A model generated the notes under the pieces. It was not told the DNA's origin. It did not search any database and saw only the letters and a list, made by a program, of their open reading frames with translations. A stretch of 64,000 nt of DNA from NCBI GenBank assembly GCA_027605045.1, contig JAQFWX010000019.1:434001-498000 (forward strand). Direction: 5' to 3'. This DNA is from Phallus indusiatus. Taxonomy: Eukaryota; Basidiomycota; Agaricomycetes; Phallales; Phallaceae. The position numbers and the translations under genes were made by a program. Within the stretch, counting starts at the first letter, position 1, and every line of letters begins with the position of its first letter. Below, one piece after another: positions 24,583-36,446 of this stretch.

Positions 24583-25783
24583 TGATTGGAATGTAGACTT
24601 CGAACCTAAATGCTTGATGTTCTTTTAGAGGCAGAGTAGAGCGCACCTTTATATCCTCGCAGAAATCGGATATTAATAACTGAAATGTGGTGTTAGGATG
24701 CCGGAGCAAGGACCCTCGTGGAGAACACGAGATGTCAGAGCAAAAAAAGGGGTAAGATACAGGATACAGGTTGAATATCATTCTATCCTGTTGGGATAGC
24801 ACTTCATAATGACCGCTAAGCCAATTTTATATAAACATAAGTTAAGGATTTTATCAGCTACTAGCTAATTTATAATAGCCAGCGCGGCGGTCTTAAAAGT
24901 TCAGACTAATTAGCACCTCCGCATCCCAGCATTTTCACTAGAATGACGATTAAAAGATCCTCTAATGTTAATTATACAGGCCCCTTGTGTCATTTGAATC
25001 ACCTAAACTTGGATTCAAACATTTACTTATATATTACAAAATCGTTTCGAGTGGCAGTCTGAGCACCACGTTATGTCCAATAATATGTTTGGGTAATATC
25101 CGATTATTATTGTACTGTAGAATTAATTGCGTTATAGTTATATTAATACATGTAATTAGAAACAGAAAGCATGGTTCAAAACTCCATTAGAGATAGCGCA
25201 GTGCTTTTCTCCCTGAAGGCTGAAGCATCTATCCATGAACCGAACAGCGCTCATAATGGAATCGGAATACTGTTTCTCATGGGTGTAACGAAAAGCGGAA
25301 TAGGACCCTGAAGAGATTTTTAGAGAAAAACTGCTTATGACATTCATGGACAAGGAATGATTGTGAGAGGGGAAGATAAATTTTCCCTCAGGCTTGTTAT
25401 CCATAAATGGGTTTAGAGAACCTCGGAGCGGTGCAGCACGTGAATATTTACCAGAAACGATAGAAACAATAGAGAGTCGGTTGCAGATGTATCTTCTTTT
25501 TTTGAACGGTTATGTTTCACCGTTTGGCCATATGTTCTTTCGGCGCCACGAAAATGGCGAGTGAGACGGAATCAAGATCATCAAAGGTAACAGGCCCAGT
25601 AAAATGAGCGCAATTCTTATAGTAACTATTGTGATGCATTCTCAATTTCTGTGTTTGAAAATATAATTACTGAGCGCGCGCAGCGCATTACTAGATGAAT
25701 AGTGTCTTCAACGTCATTATTAACCTGACGTCTTGTACATATACCGCGTCAGGGCGTAGACACATGGGAGAAGGATTGAATAT
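24583..25783. other. Intergenic with a copy of a dispersed noncoding repeat
   Basis: About 1.2 kb between copy B and kinase-like copy 2. The part 25,230-25,460 is a diverged copy of a repeat also seen near 23,100-23,230, 37,380-37,520 and, inverted, 42,990-43,160 (landmarks CCGAACAGCGCTCATAAT and TTTAGAGAACCTC). No open gene. Confidence 0.5.
24648..24653 (-). promoter_or_regulatory. TATA box of copy B
   Basis: GATATAAAGG on the minus strand, about 66 bases ahead of the ATG at 24,582. Confidence 0.5.
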
Positions 25784-27348
25784 TCATACCGTTGAAAGCA
25801 TCTCCAGAGTCCTAATAGCCCGCCTAATGTATGTGACAACCCTTCTACCCCAGTAAGTCGCACACAAGCGTCGTAAAGTCTTGGTATACAAACTCGGTAC
25901 CGGAGCGCGGAAGCTGTGCCATTCCTTCACAAATACATCGGGAAGACCCTGCCATCGATCAAACTTATCGGGCTCCCAAGTGTGAATATATGTGCGTGGC
26001 GTGACACTAGTTGCAAGCTGAACTGGGGTCAGCTCTCCGTACATCTGTTCAAAGAATGAGAGAGCTTGAGATGCAGTAAATCTTCGATCCAGCCTGTCTG
26101 TGATCAAACTGTCCAGAAAAGGGGCCAACATGGGCACCGTCGGGATACAATGCTATTTCTATTGTTAGTTGATACCTATGTCCAGCTTACTGACGTCACC
26201 TGAAAGTTTATGCAGAGTTGGATACCAACGCAACCCATTTCGAATAAAAAAGGATCGTAATCGAGCTCTCCTTGATGTGTATCATTGGGCCTCGTTATGT
26301 TTGTGATCTCAAAAGATCTCCATGAGGGTAGACGTCTCTGTTCGGCCGAAAGCATGAGAGACAAGTCAAAGTCAAAAACAGCAAACGTCAATTTTTCTTC
26401 CGATAGCAATAAGGGCCGTAGCCAGTTCCCAAATCTCGTTCGTCCGTGGCAACCGAAATGTCTAACAAGAATATTGTTTTCGGTTAGATCCTATACGAAA
26501 TACTTCTCATCAAGGATCATTTATATAGATTGACTGGCCTACGCGATGGATAATCCAGTTTTTATGCAAAAAGTTTACCGCCTGAAATATTCTATTATCA
26601 GAAAAAGAAGGTATATGAACGTTGATTTCACCTTCAGAAGGCAATGAATAAACTTCATAATCTCTCCTATTGAATGGAGTTCGCATGGGGTCTCGCCCCA
26701 CCTAGGCAAGACATGTAAAACAGTCTGTCATCAAAACACTGAATACGCACCTAGGCATGATAGAAAAGGACTGATCTTTATACTGAAGGATGTCTATAAT
26801 TGGGAGTATGCAATTCTCCTCGGCCTCTTCTTTGTGATCGTATAACCATTGACTGATGCGTTTTTCCTCTGTATCTTCTAATACCTCCAATCTCTTGATG
26901 GCTACATGTCGTCCTTGACGGTCTTGCGCAAAGCAGATTTTTTTCTATGGAAGCATTAAATCACGCACATGGGATGAGAGATTACTGACAGTGAGGTTTG
27001 CCTGAAGTGGGTGTGGAATCTCGCAGTTATCACCACCGTAGTAAGCGTACGGCCATTCAGGTGGTTCATCCTTGCGTCCGTTCATACCAGACCACCTGAG
27101 CGCATCATAACCAGTGTCGTCTAGCGGATCACAAACCCATCCACTGAGCTTATAAATTGTATACCCTTGTTCCGAAAACCAATCTCGAAACTCTTCCCAG
27201 ATACCATTGATTTCGGCAAGTTTGGCAAGTAACGCTTCCTCGGTCTGTCTGATATCAGTTTCGTGTGCCATTAATATTCCCCAAAACAATGTGAACTTAC
27301 ATCGTCATCGAAATGAATAGACTTTTCACGGTTTCGAAACCAAAACAT
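25784..27348 (-). CDS. Kinase-like protein, array copy 2, about 421 aa
   Basis: Exons 27301-27348, 26990-27244, 26751-26944, 26632-26701, 26543-26581, 26200-26490 and 25784-26152; the four middle exons have the same length as in copy 1. It reads MFWFRNREK, then the N-terminal domain with DWFSEQGYTIY and EWPYAYYGGD, then HVAIKRLEVL, HRDLTENNILVRHFG and FDFDLSLML. Lys, catalytic Asp and Asn of a protein kinase fold are present; there is no glycine-rich loop. The C-terminus ends IRRAIRTLEMLSTV. It is intact and lies upstream, on the same strand, of small-family copy B. Confidence 0.85.
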
Positions 27349-27936
27349 GTTGAACGATTGTGAAGTTGTAAAAACGCGCAGGGGATGTGACTCGTGTGAC
27401 GACGCGTGCTATGAGAATTGGAATCAAATTGGAATCAGTCCGAGTTGACCGGGACCGCGGAATTGGGACTTGATCCGGACTCTTTAAAAAATTCAATCCT
27501 AATAAACTCAGTTCTTTCAATGTCTGTTCAGTCGTTTACTTATATTATTCCATAATATTATCCACTATGTATAAACACTAAATTGCCCCTTTCAGGGACG
27601 AGGATTACTACTATGTTTTGATTCGTTAAACGTGGCGAAAGCAAACCGGCCTTTGAGTCACTCAGGCCCGCTTTGGACAGCAAGAGTTTTCAGCCGCAGC
27701 GAGATGTCTAATGCTTCCTTACGAGAATCTTTTTTTTTTGGCGATAAGCCTGAGCTTTGTTACTGCTCGAGGCGCTGACTCCGAACCTTACACCTCCGAG
27801 AAACTGAGTTTTCTATCAGTGACATCGTTAAAGGCTCAGTGCAAAATAGCATTACTAACCGATATTCAACTCGAGTCGTTTCAGGGAATTAGATAAAACC
27901 GTTGCATGGTAATTCACGATTGTGTTTATGACGTGT
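27349..27936. other. Upstream region of kinase-like copy 2
   Basis: No gene. It holds AACGCGCA and GTGTGACGACGCG at 27,372-27,408, close to the ATG, matching the upstream sites of the other copies. The right edge is the target-site copy of a solo LTR. Confidence 0.4.
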
Positions 27937-28567
27937 TGTCACGCTCCGCGTAACCCGGAATCCAAACCCGGGGTTCCGATACAGTTCCGAATTCGGGACA
28001 ATCATTTTAACAAGTCCGATTTCCGTACTCAGCGCCGTACTCCATCTCGTAGAAGGAAACCCTTTTAGTAATGTACCACAAGGGACGAGAAGTCCCATCT
28101 GTTTGATTCACATCCCCGCTCGCTTCTTTCATGTTAATTTCCCATTGTTCCGTATTGGGCACTATTCCTATTTAGTCCGTACTATCTTGTATTTAAATCC
28201 TAGCTTTTCAGCTAGGAGAGTCAGTCTGAATATTAGTTACTTTCCGTCTCTAGTTCCGCCTCAGTTCTTACTCCGTACTCGCGAGCTCCAGTGCGTACTC
28301 GTTGCGTACTATCTCGTACTCAGAGTTCGAGCCGTCGTCTGACGGTGTAGACTCAGAGTTCGACGTTACGTTCTTGACGTCGTACTCATACGTACTAGCT
28401 ACGTACTTCCTCGTTCTCTGAAATTGAGGGATATCGTAAGCTGGGCGAGTGGGCGCAGCATATAAGCTGAAGCCAAGTCCCTCTCTCCGTACTCCTCCGT
28501 ATTCTAGTTACGTGTTTCGTAGTAGTCCGGAAATATCCGGGATTTGTCCGGAACACCGATCTTGACA
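27937..28567. mobile_element. Solo LTR, 631 bp
   Basis: Starts TGTCACGCTCC and ends CTTGACA, giving the inverted ends TGTCA/TGACA. It is flanked by the 5 bp direct repeat CGTGT (27,932-27,936 and 28,568-28,572). The interior holds many CCGTACTC-like repeats and no open frame. These are the marks of an LTR left after recombination. It is different in sequence from the gypsy LTRs nearby. It sits just 3' of the interrupted kinase-like copy 3. Confidence 0.8.
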
Positions 28568-29234
28568 CGTGTCATCAAAATGCTTTCTAAACGCCATATC
28601 AGTAATTCAATGCCTCTGACTGCATGCCAGTACATACGTACTAATAAATTGATGTTTTTCCAGCTTGAGATGGATAATTTTAATGCCCTAATAATCCGCC
28701 TGGCATATGTGACAAATAGGAAGCCCCAGTATGTCGTGCATAACCGTCGCAAGGTCTTTGTATACGAACTCGGGATGGGAGCACGAAACCCGCTCCATTC
28801 TTTCACAAATTCATCAGAAAGATCCTTTCATCGATCATGCTCTTCTGGTTTCCAGGAATCTATGTACGTCCGTGGTGTAACGCTAGTTTTAAGTTGGGCT
28901 GAGGTCATCTCTTCAAACATCTTTTCGAAGAAGTCAAGAGCTTGTGAAGATGTGAACCTTCGATCTAAATCATCTGTGATTAGGCTATCAAGAAAAGGGG
29001 CTAACATTGGCACCGTCGGGATACAATGCTGTTTTCGCTGTCAGTTGATATACATGGTTAGTTTACTGACGTCACCTGAAAGTATATACACAGTTCGATA
29101 CCAATACACCCCATTTCGAATAGAAAGGGATCGTAATCGAGCTCTCCCTGACATGTATCATTTGGCCATGTTATATTTGTAATCTCAAAAGATCTCCAAG
29201 ACGGTAGACGCCGCTCTTCAGGCGAGAGCATCAG

Positions 29235-29632
29235 TGTTAGGGCTACTCAGCTCGCACTAGAGGGAGGGGATCCTAAGTAAATATATTGGAAGGTAACTAT
29301 ACTACTCACCTAGAGGGAGGGGATCCTAAGAGAACAAGCTTAGGGACCCTCACTCTAGGTACAGCTACTATATACATAAAACGACGACGCGGCGTGCGGC
29401 CCTGGCACAGCTAAGTGCCAGGCGCCCAAGCCGAGCCTAAGCGACGTGATGTCACAGGCATCACGCCGTGTACGAGCGCGCAACGCGCGCGAGCAGAGAA
29501 GGTGAAATATGGACGGAGAGAATAAACGGATGGTAGAGGCAATGCACGGGAAATATAAATAAGATAGAAATAGATATATACCGGTGATAATAAATAAGGA
29601 AAAATGAGGGGACGCGGTAGCGTACCCTGACA
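29235..29632 (-). repeat. 3' LTR of the gypsy element
   Basis: 398 bp; on the minus strand it begins TGTCAGGG and ends CCTAACA. It has an internal 21 bp direct repeat (29,257-29,277 and 29,309-29,329, around AGAGGGAGGGGATCC). Confidence 0.95.
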
Positions 29633-29645
29633 CCACCCTCCCTTC
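29633..29645 (-). promoter_or_regulatory. Polypurine tract of the gypsy element
   Basis: GAAGGGAGGGTGG on the minus strand directly abuts the 3' LTR and overlaps the pol stop codon; it is the expected plus-strand primer site. Confidence 0.8.
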
Positions 29646-32600
29646 AACGAGGCGGCGTCCCGACGCCTGTAGCTTCGACTAATGATGCTTGCAACTTGGA
29701 GAAATCGAACCGAGGGCGACGATGGAAAAGGAGACCATTTATCGAGCGCGGCGCACTCGGGTGCTCACGGTGGAACTGCCTAATGAGATCTGGGGCTGCA
29801 ATATTCGACTCGGGTTCCCATTGATCATGCTCGGGACCATAGCCTTCCCAACGCACCTTATATTCGAGTCGTCTCCGGAATACACGACTGTCCAAAATCC
29901 GTTCCACGACGTAGTGCTCACCGTCATCTCTGATCTCTGGAGGTGGGGGAGCCTTGACGCGACGACCCGGGATTGTATCTTCAACCTTTGGACGCAACTT
30001 CCCGACGTGGAATACTGGATGAAGCCTTGACATCGACAGTGGTAAACGCAGCTTATATGCGTGCGACCCGACCTTGCTGACTATCGGAAAAGGCCCTAAG
30101 TACCGATGCGATAACTTGGCGGAGGGCCTGGTGGTACGAATGTCGCTCGAATCGAGGTATACCTTGTCGCCAACCTTGTATTCAGGTGCCGGGATGTGTT
30201 TCCGATCGTAGTACTTGGCCATCTCGTCCTTCGACTTGGCTATGGCGGCCTTGGCTTCCTCTATCGTCGACTCCATACGCGTCTTGAACTCGTTGACAGA
30301 TTCGATCTTGGAGTCGGCAACCAGCGGTTCGAATCCCATACGAGGATGTCGTCCAGTGTCGAGCTCGAACGGTGTCGCGCGCGTTGCTGAGTGTACGTGG
30401 TTGTTATATGCGAACTCAGCCAAAGGCAGTATCTGGTCCCAGTCGTCCTGCCGCTCAGAGGTGAAAAGTCGAAGGTATTGTTCGACTTCTGCGTTGACAC
30501 GCTCCGTCTGACCATCGGTTTGAGGATGATATGCCGTAGAGGGTGCAAGCCGTATGCCAAGGAGCCTAGAAAGCTCCTGTGTGAAGCGGGACGCGAACTG
30601 GGGACCTCTGTCAGAGATCACCTTCATGGGGAGACCATGGAGCTTCCAGACGTGTTGAAGGTACAGACGGGCTAGTCCTGTCGCGTCAAGTGTCGTAAAT
30701 GTCGGCACGAAATGAACCCGTTTGGTGAGAGAGTCGACGACAGAGAGGATCGCGTCGAAACCGTTGGATTCTGGCAGCTCCACGATGAAGTCGACTGAGA
30801 TGTGTTCCCAGGGTCGACTTGGCACTTCTGTGGGTCGGAGAAGGCCATAGGGAGCATGACGAGGGGTTTCGTACGTAGACACATGTCGCAGGCCTCGACG
30901 TAGCGTTGGACATACCTGGAGACACCTGGCCACCAGAAGGTGCGCGAAACGAGCTCGAGGGTCTTGAAACGACCCGGGTGACCACCGAGTTTGGTGTCGT
31001 GGTGCCTGGAAAGGATTTTCCGACGCAGCTCGTCGACGTTTGGCACGTAAACCTTGCCGCGATAATAGAGGAGGTCCTGGTCTTCAAACCATTCCGATGA
31101 GTGAGCTGAACGACCACCCAGTGCACGAAGTGTTGCAACGGCTTTGGAAACGCTATCTTCGACCTTGCCTTCCCGATTGGCCTTGCGAATCTGGCGTAGC
31201 AAGTCCTCCTCCTCCCTTTAAGGCGGAATGTTTGCAGAGCATTGATTGCAAACATTTCGGGTCGGATTAGGGTGACGCCACGATTGTCGTCCTTTCCCGA
31301 GCCATGATCTGGGCGGCGGGATAGGCCATCAGGTTTCCCCATCGACTTGCCCGGTATATGCTGTAGGGTGAAGTCGAATCGCGAGAGATATACTGACCAT
31401 CTAGCTTGACGACGATTGAGGTTACGCGCGGACATGAAATACTCGAGATTCTTGTGATCAGTCCGTATGTCGATAGGGTGAGATGCGCCTTCGAGAAAGT
31501 GTCGCCATTCCTCTAAAGATCGTATGATAGCGAGCATCTCCTTGTCGTGAATCTCATAGTTGCGTTCGACAGGGCTGAGGGCCTTCGAGAAGAACGCAAC
31601 TGGGTGCCATTTACCGTCCTCGTTCGACAACTGTGAGAGAACCGCGCCTGTTGCAAAGTCGGAGCTGTCTGCTTCAACCCGGTAAGGATTAGCGGGGTTG
31701 GGAATGAGAAGAATGGGGGCAGAGGTGATCGACGACTTCAGAGTATCGAAAGCATGCTGACAAGTGTCGGACCAGACGAAGGGTGTATCTTTCTTGGTTA
31801 ACCCGAACATGGGATTGGCAATACGTGCGAAATCCTTGATAAACCAACGGTAGAAGTTGGCGAAGCCCAAGAAGGACTGAACCTCAGTGACGTTCTTCGG
31901 GATGGGCCAGTCTCTGACACCCGAGACTTTCGCGGGATCCATCTCGACTGTGTTCTCGGAAATGACAACACCCAAGTACTCGATCTTAGTCCGGCAGAAC
32001 TCGCACTTCTCAGCCTTGAGATACAGCTTGTGCTCGCGGAGACGTTCGAGAACGCGTCGTGTTACCTGGTCATGTTGTTCCCGATCCCGAGTATAGATGA
32101 GAATGTCGTCGATGTAGACGGCAACGACACCTTCCGAGATCATGTCCTCGAAGATCTCGTTCATCATTGTCTGGAAGGTCGCAGGGCTATTTGTGAGACC
32201 AAAGAACATTACCAGAGGTTCGAAAAGGCCGCGGTTGGTGCGGAAAGCAGCCTTCCACTCGTCTCCTTCCTTTATCCGCACATTGTTGTAACCCCAGCGC
32301 ACGTCCAGCTTGGTAAAGTACCGGGCACCTTGCAATTTGTTGATGAGCTCTGAGATCAGGGGCAGCGGGTAACGGTTCTTAATCGTCATAGCATTCAATG
32401 CCCGATAGTCCTGGATGAGACGAAGAGAGCCATCTTTCTTCTTAATGAAGAATACCGGGGACGCCATGGGCGACTTGGAGGGTCGGATTCGTCCAGACGC
32501 AAGGTTTTCTTCTAGAAACGCGTCTAACTCGGCCTGTTCGTTGGGTGACAACGGGTAGATCTTGCACGACTTGGGCTCAGAACCTGGCACAAGCTCTATC

Positions 32601-33586
32601 GGGTGGTCCCACTTCTTCGATTGCGGCAACGAGTCGAACGACTCCTTCGAGAAAATGTCGGCAAAGTCGTGGAACCTCTCTGGCACGATATCCCGAAAAC
32701 CTTTGGGTGCTGGTGCGTCCGCGTTGTTGGCGTGAGCTCGAGCCAGTCGCTGGGAGATGGTCTCGGTGGTATATATGCGGTGAGTGTCGGGCTCGTCGGG
32801 TAGTATAGATATCGCGAACAGTCGATCACCCTCTTCAATCTCAGACTCGACGTCGACCAGGTCTGGTATGTCAGGATCATCGGCCTCAGTGTCGTCGAGC
32901 TCTGGCAGAGGTGCGCGTCGGATCTGTTGGAACGCGCGCTTAGAGAGCTTACCCGCTGGCCAGCGTGGGGCACAAGACCGACAGCTGGGGCTGCAGCGCA
33001 TGAACTCTACTTGACCAGTTGTGTAGTCTATGACGGGATTGTGAGCCTTGAACCACGGCAGTCCAAACAGGACGGGATACTTGAGTGAGGTAACGGCGAA
33101 CAAGGTGCGTTCAGAGTGATCCCGAAAGCGAACAACGAGGTCGACAATGTGGGTGATAGAGCCAGCGTGGTTGGGCGTACCGTCGACGTTAAACACGGGA
33201 ATGGGTTTAGCAAGGCGTACAGAGGGAAGCCGATGTTTCTCGACAAAGTCGCGATCGAGGAACATACCGCTAGCCCCGGTGTCCAGCATGGCCTTGCTGT
33301 GCAGCAGGGCTCCGGTGTCAACACTCTGTAGCTCTACTGGAATCTCTAGCTTCTGCGTGCCTGCGGTAGCTGCGAGTCGGTATTCCTTTGGCAATGCACG
33401 ACGTTGAGAAGGCGACAGCATACATGGGGTAGAAGCAGAACGTGTGGCAGGTGGAGGCGGTTCTTTGGGTTTGTCAGGGGATGCAGCAGGGGTAGTTAGA
33501 TTCGAATCAGAAGTGTCATTTTGTTCGCGATCTATGTACAAAATGTCGAATCTATTAGATGTCGGCAACGAGGGTGCATCTATCAC
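29644..33586 (-). pseudogene. Gypsy pol polyprotein with two frame breaks
   Basis: The pol frame opens at the end of gag in the -1 frame. Protease with LDTGASGMF lies near 33,270; reverse transcriptase has QDYRALN, FGLTNSPATFQ and YIDDIL near 32,100; RNase H has EADSSDFATG. Integrase shows the HHCC zinc region, a D-D-E core (SVDFIVELPES, ISDRGPQF, QTDGQTERVN), the GPF module and a chromodomain (VVERILDSR, WEGYGPEHDQWEPE). The frame changes twice, near 31,204-31,218 in a GGA/G run and near 30,868-30,878 in a homopolymer stretch, each fitting loss of one base. The breaks fall at the start of and within integrase. The homopolymer setting leaves assembly error possible. The frame ends with TGA at 29,644. 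Confidence 0.9.
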
Positions 33587-34893
33587 TCGTCGCCGTTTTG
33601 AAAATCCTCTACCTCTGTTGCAGCCACAGTCTCGCCTTGGGTCAGAGCAGAGTCACCACACGCCTGGGCTTCCAACGCGTCTTTCTGGGCCAACAAATGT
33701 GCGATATTGTCGTCCAATTCGTCGGGCTGGAGATACCGAATGTCGTACGCGCGAGGGCATTCACGAGCCCAATGGCCTGTTGCTCCACAACGATGACATC
33801 TGATCGATTCTGGGCCTAAGCGTCGACGAGCAGCGTCAACGTCCATCGGGTCGTGTCTAACCTGGGATGTAGGAGCAGAAGCCGCAGGTCTAGGAGGCAA
33901 CGCGGGCACGAGTTGAGGTGCTGGCCTGGGAGGTGGGTAAGAAGGAGCTTGATAGGAAGGGAGAGGGGGCCTCCTCTGGATCTGGAGGGTCTGATACGAC
34001 GGAAAAGGGTTGGGACGGGGTCAATTAGTGGGGACAATCGCGGGATTCGTCTGAACCGTTCCAGAGCCTACGAGTCGGCGACGAGCAGCAGTGAAAGCCT
34101 CGTTGGCACGCCTGTCCATGTCAAACATGCGTGCTTGCCTGATCCAGCCCTCGTAGTCGTGAAGTGCGGGTCGGTCCTTCATCGTCGCTACCAAAGATGC
34201 AATTGTCGGGTCCAAACCGTTACGAAAGTACGTGTTAATGGCGAGTCCTTCCGTAAAGCCAGCGTGCTCAATGAGCACGCGGAAGGCATCCACATACTCT
34301 TCTACAGTCCTGTTGCCTTGGACATAGCGGTTGGAATAGAGGGTGTTGATGGCATCCTCTTGCTCGGATTGTGGAAAGAAATCTGCCTTGAATCGTTCCC
34401 GAAAGGCATTCCAGTCGGCGAAGGGCTTCTCTCCTCTTTGATACTTTTTCAGCATAGATTCGCTGAAGGTAAGGGCGCGGCCTTCATTCATGTACGACAT
34501 TGCCCAGCCGATTTTGAGTTCATCAGTCTCGAAATCGCGACTGCATATACTCATGTAAAACTCAACGGTGTTCCAGAAGGCACGACCCTTGGAGCGATCT
34601 CCGTCGAACGAAGGAGGTACAGCAGGTCGGGTATTTCGGGAAGAGCGTGAACTGGCTTGATGCTCAGGAGCCGGTGGTTGTCCAGGTGAGGACGCGTCGT
34701 CAACAGGGGTGTTTTGGGTAGGAGCAGCTCTAGCCGCGTCTCGGATGCTCCGTAGGACCTCAATCATCTGTGAGGCCTGGGATTCCTGTCTTGCCATGCG
34801 GGCATCCATTTCCGCGAATTGCCGCATGATAATAGTCGCCACATCTTCGAGGGTGACGATTTGGGGTGCAGAGGGTGGGGGTGAGGAATCCAT
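33583..34893 (-). pseudogene. Gypsy gag with an in-frame stop before the zinc knuckle
   Basis: ATG at 34,893. The first 290 codons encode a retrotransposon capsid region (for example SFDGDRSKGRAFW, VEEYVDAFR). A TGA at 34,021-34,023 follows PAIVPTN. The same frame then stays open for 145 more codons: a Pro-rich linker, the CX2CX4HX4C knuckle (CHRCGATGHWAREC, near 33,785) and an acidic tail to 33,583. The single TGA would be CGA with one C-to-T change. It is either a mutation or a site of read-through. Confidence 0.88.
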
Positions 34894-35041
34894 GAGAGAG
34901 GGAGAAAGGAAAAAGGGGTTTTAGGACGGAGCAGAGGGTCGATTATAGACGGGACTCGAGGGAAAATACGACGCTGCGATAGTCGGTGTCGAGCGATTTT
35001 TCAATAGTGAGTGTCGATAGAAACGACCAGTCTGCAAGTAG

Positions 35042-35052
35042 AAGCTTGTTCT
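35042..35052 (-). promoter_or_regulatory. Self-priming primer binding site (Tf1-like)
   Basis: On the minus strand AGAACAAGCTT lies 2 nt after the 5' LTR. It is the exact reverse complement of AAGCTTGTTCT inside the same LTR (35,151-35,161), rather than of an obvious tRNA 3' end. This is the arrangement used by self-priming Tf1/sushi-type elements. Confidence 0.7.
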
Positions 35053-35054
35053 AC

Positions 35055-35452
35055 TGTTAGGGCTACTCAGCTCGCACTAGAGGGAGGGGATCCTAAGTAA
35101 ATATATTGGAAGGTAACTATACTACTCACCTAGAGGGAGGGGATCCTAAGAGAACAAGCTTAGGGACCCTCACTCTAGGTACAGCTACTATATACATAAA
35201 ACGACGACGCGGCGTGCGGCCCTGGCACAGCTAAGTGCCAGGCGCCCAAGCCGAGCCTAAGCGACGTGATGTCACAGGCATCACGCCGTGTACGAGCGCG
35301 CAACGCGCGCGAGCAGAGAAGGTGAAATATGGACGGAGAGAATAAACGGATGGTAGAGGCAATGCACGGGAAATATAAATAAGATAGAAATAGATATATA
35401 CCGGTGATAATAAATAAGGAAAAATGAGGGGACGCGGTAGCGTACCCTGACA
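35055..35452 (-). repeat. 5' LTR of the gypsy element
   Basis: 398 bp, same sequence as the 3' LTR. It contains a TATATAG (minus strand, about 35,188-35,194), 27-33 bases upstream of the predicted RNA start at 35,161. Confidence 0.95.
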
Positions 35453-36446
35453 ATCAGAGACAGGTCGAAGTCGAAAATGCCAAACGTTAATTTTCCTTCC
35501 GATAGCAATAAAGGTCGCAACCAGTTGCCGTCGTCCCTCGTACGTCCATAGGAGCCAAAATGATTGACGAGAATATTCGCTTCTGTTAGATCCTGTTCGA
35601 GAAATGCCAAACAATCCTTCACTTGAAATTCACAAGCTTACGCGATGAATAATCCGATGTGCGTGTAAGAATTTTACCCCCTGCAATGCTTCAGAATGAG
35701 GAAAATCAGAGTAAGAGACAATGAAACTACCTTCAGTAGACAATGAATAAATCTCATAATCTGCTCAATGGTATGAAGCTCGCACGCACTCTCACCCCAC
35801 CTGAGTGATCAGTCAAAACAGCGTCCAGCGTGAGTCGCAGGAGCTCACCTAGGCATGATAGCAAAAGTTTGATCTTGATATTCGAGTATGTCGATGATCG
35901 GGAGTATGCAATTTTTCTCTGCAGCTTCCCTGTGTTCATATAGCCATCGGTTGATGCGTATTTCCTCCGTATCTTCTAGTACTCCTAGTCTCTTGATGGC
36001 TACATGTCGGCCTTGACGATCTTGTGCGAAGCAGACCTTAATCTTCGCGAGTGTCAAATTATTCCTTGTAGATGATGATAATTAAATTTCACCGTGAGAT
36101 TAGCCTCGAGTGGATGAGGAGTGTGAAAAGGGTGATCACCCCCGTAGTAAGCATACGGCCATTCTGGCGGTTCATCCTTGCGTTTGTCCCGGCCAGACCA
36201 CCTAAACATGTCATCATCAGTCTTGATAGATGGTCGACAGGCGCCCCAACGCCTTAAATCATATAGTGTGTATCCTTGTTCCAAAAACCACTCTCACAGT
36301 CCTTCCCAAATTCCAAGGATTTCGGTATTCATGGCGAGCATCATTTCAGTCTGTTGGAATATTGAAGAGCGTTAACATGTATATAGTATGAGACTTACAC
36401 CATCATCCAAATGTACGGGTTTTTCTGGTTTCCGAAACCAAAACAT

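Larger units (their letters stand above)
29235..35452 (-). mobile_element. Full-length Ty3/gypsy chromovirus-type LTR retrotransposon
   Basis: A 6,218 bp element on the minus strand with 398 bp LTRs that look identical base for base. It is flanked by the 5 bp target duplication ATCAG (29,230-29,234 and 35,453-35,457). Order from its 5' end: LTR, primer site, gag with zinc knuckle, protease, reverse transcriptase, RNase H, integrase with chromodomain, purine tract, LTR. Identical LTRs mean a very recent insertion, although the coding region has one internal stop and two frame breaks. Confidence 0.95.
28573..36446 (-). pseudogene. Kinase-like copy 3, disrupted by nonsense codons and a gypsy element
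   Basis: Reading from ATG 36,446, exons are 36399-36446, 36093-36350, 35849-36042, 35731-35800 and 35642-35680. Exon 6 is split: its first part is 35453-35592 and the rest is 29076-29229. Exon 7 runs from 29,028 downward. The retroelement 29,235-35,452 interrupts exon 6. Two in-frame stops also occur: TGA at 36,294-36,296 (CGA in copy 1) and TGA at 28,828-28,830 (TGG in copy 1), both C-to-T type changes on one strand or the other. The normal C-terminal stop is missing and the frame runs toward the solo LTR. It is closest to copy 1. It cannot make the full protein. Confidence 0.88.

Noticed and set aside
28544..29182. 212-codon plus-strand frame over the 3' part of kinase-like copy 3
   Set aside because: Antisense shadow of exons 6 and 7; similar antisense frames occur over other copies.
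30686..31190. Long tail of the first pol frame beyond RNase H
   Set aside because: After about 31,210 this frame becomes Arg/Ser-rich and loses all integrase features, which continue in another frame. It is a shifted reading, not a separate domain.
33853..34650. 265-codon plus-strand frame opposite gag
   Set aside because: It is a mirror of the gag coding sequence on the other strand with no family resemblance.
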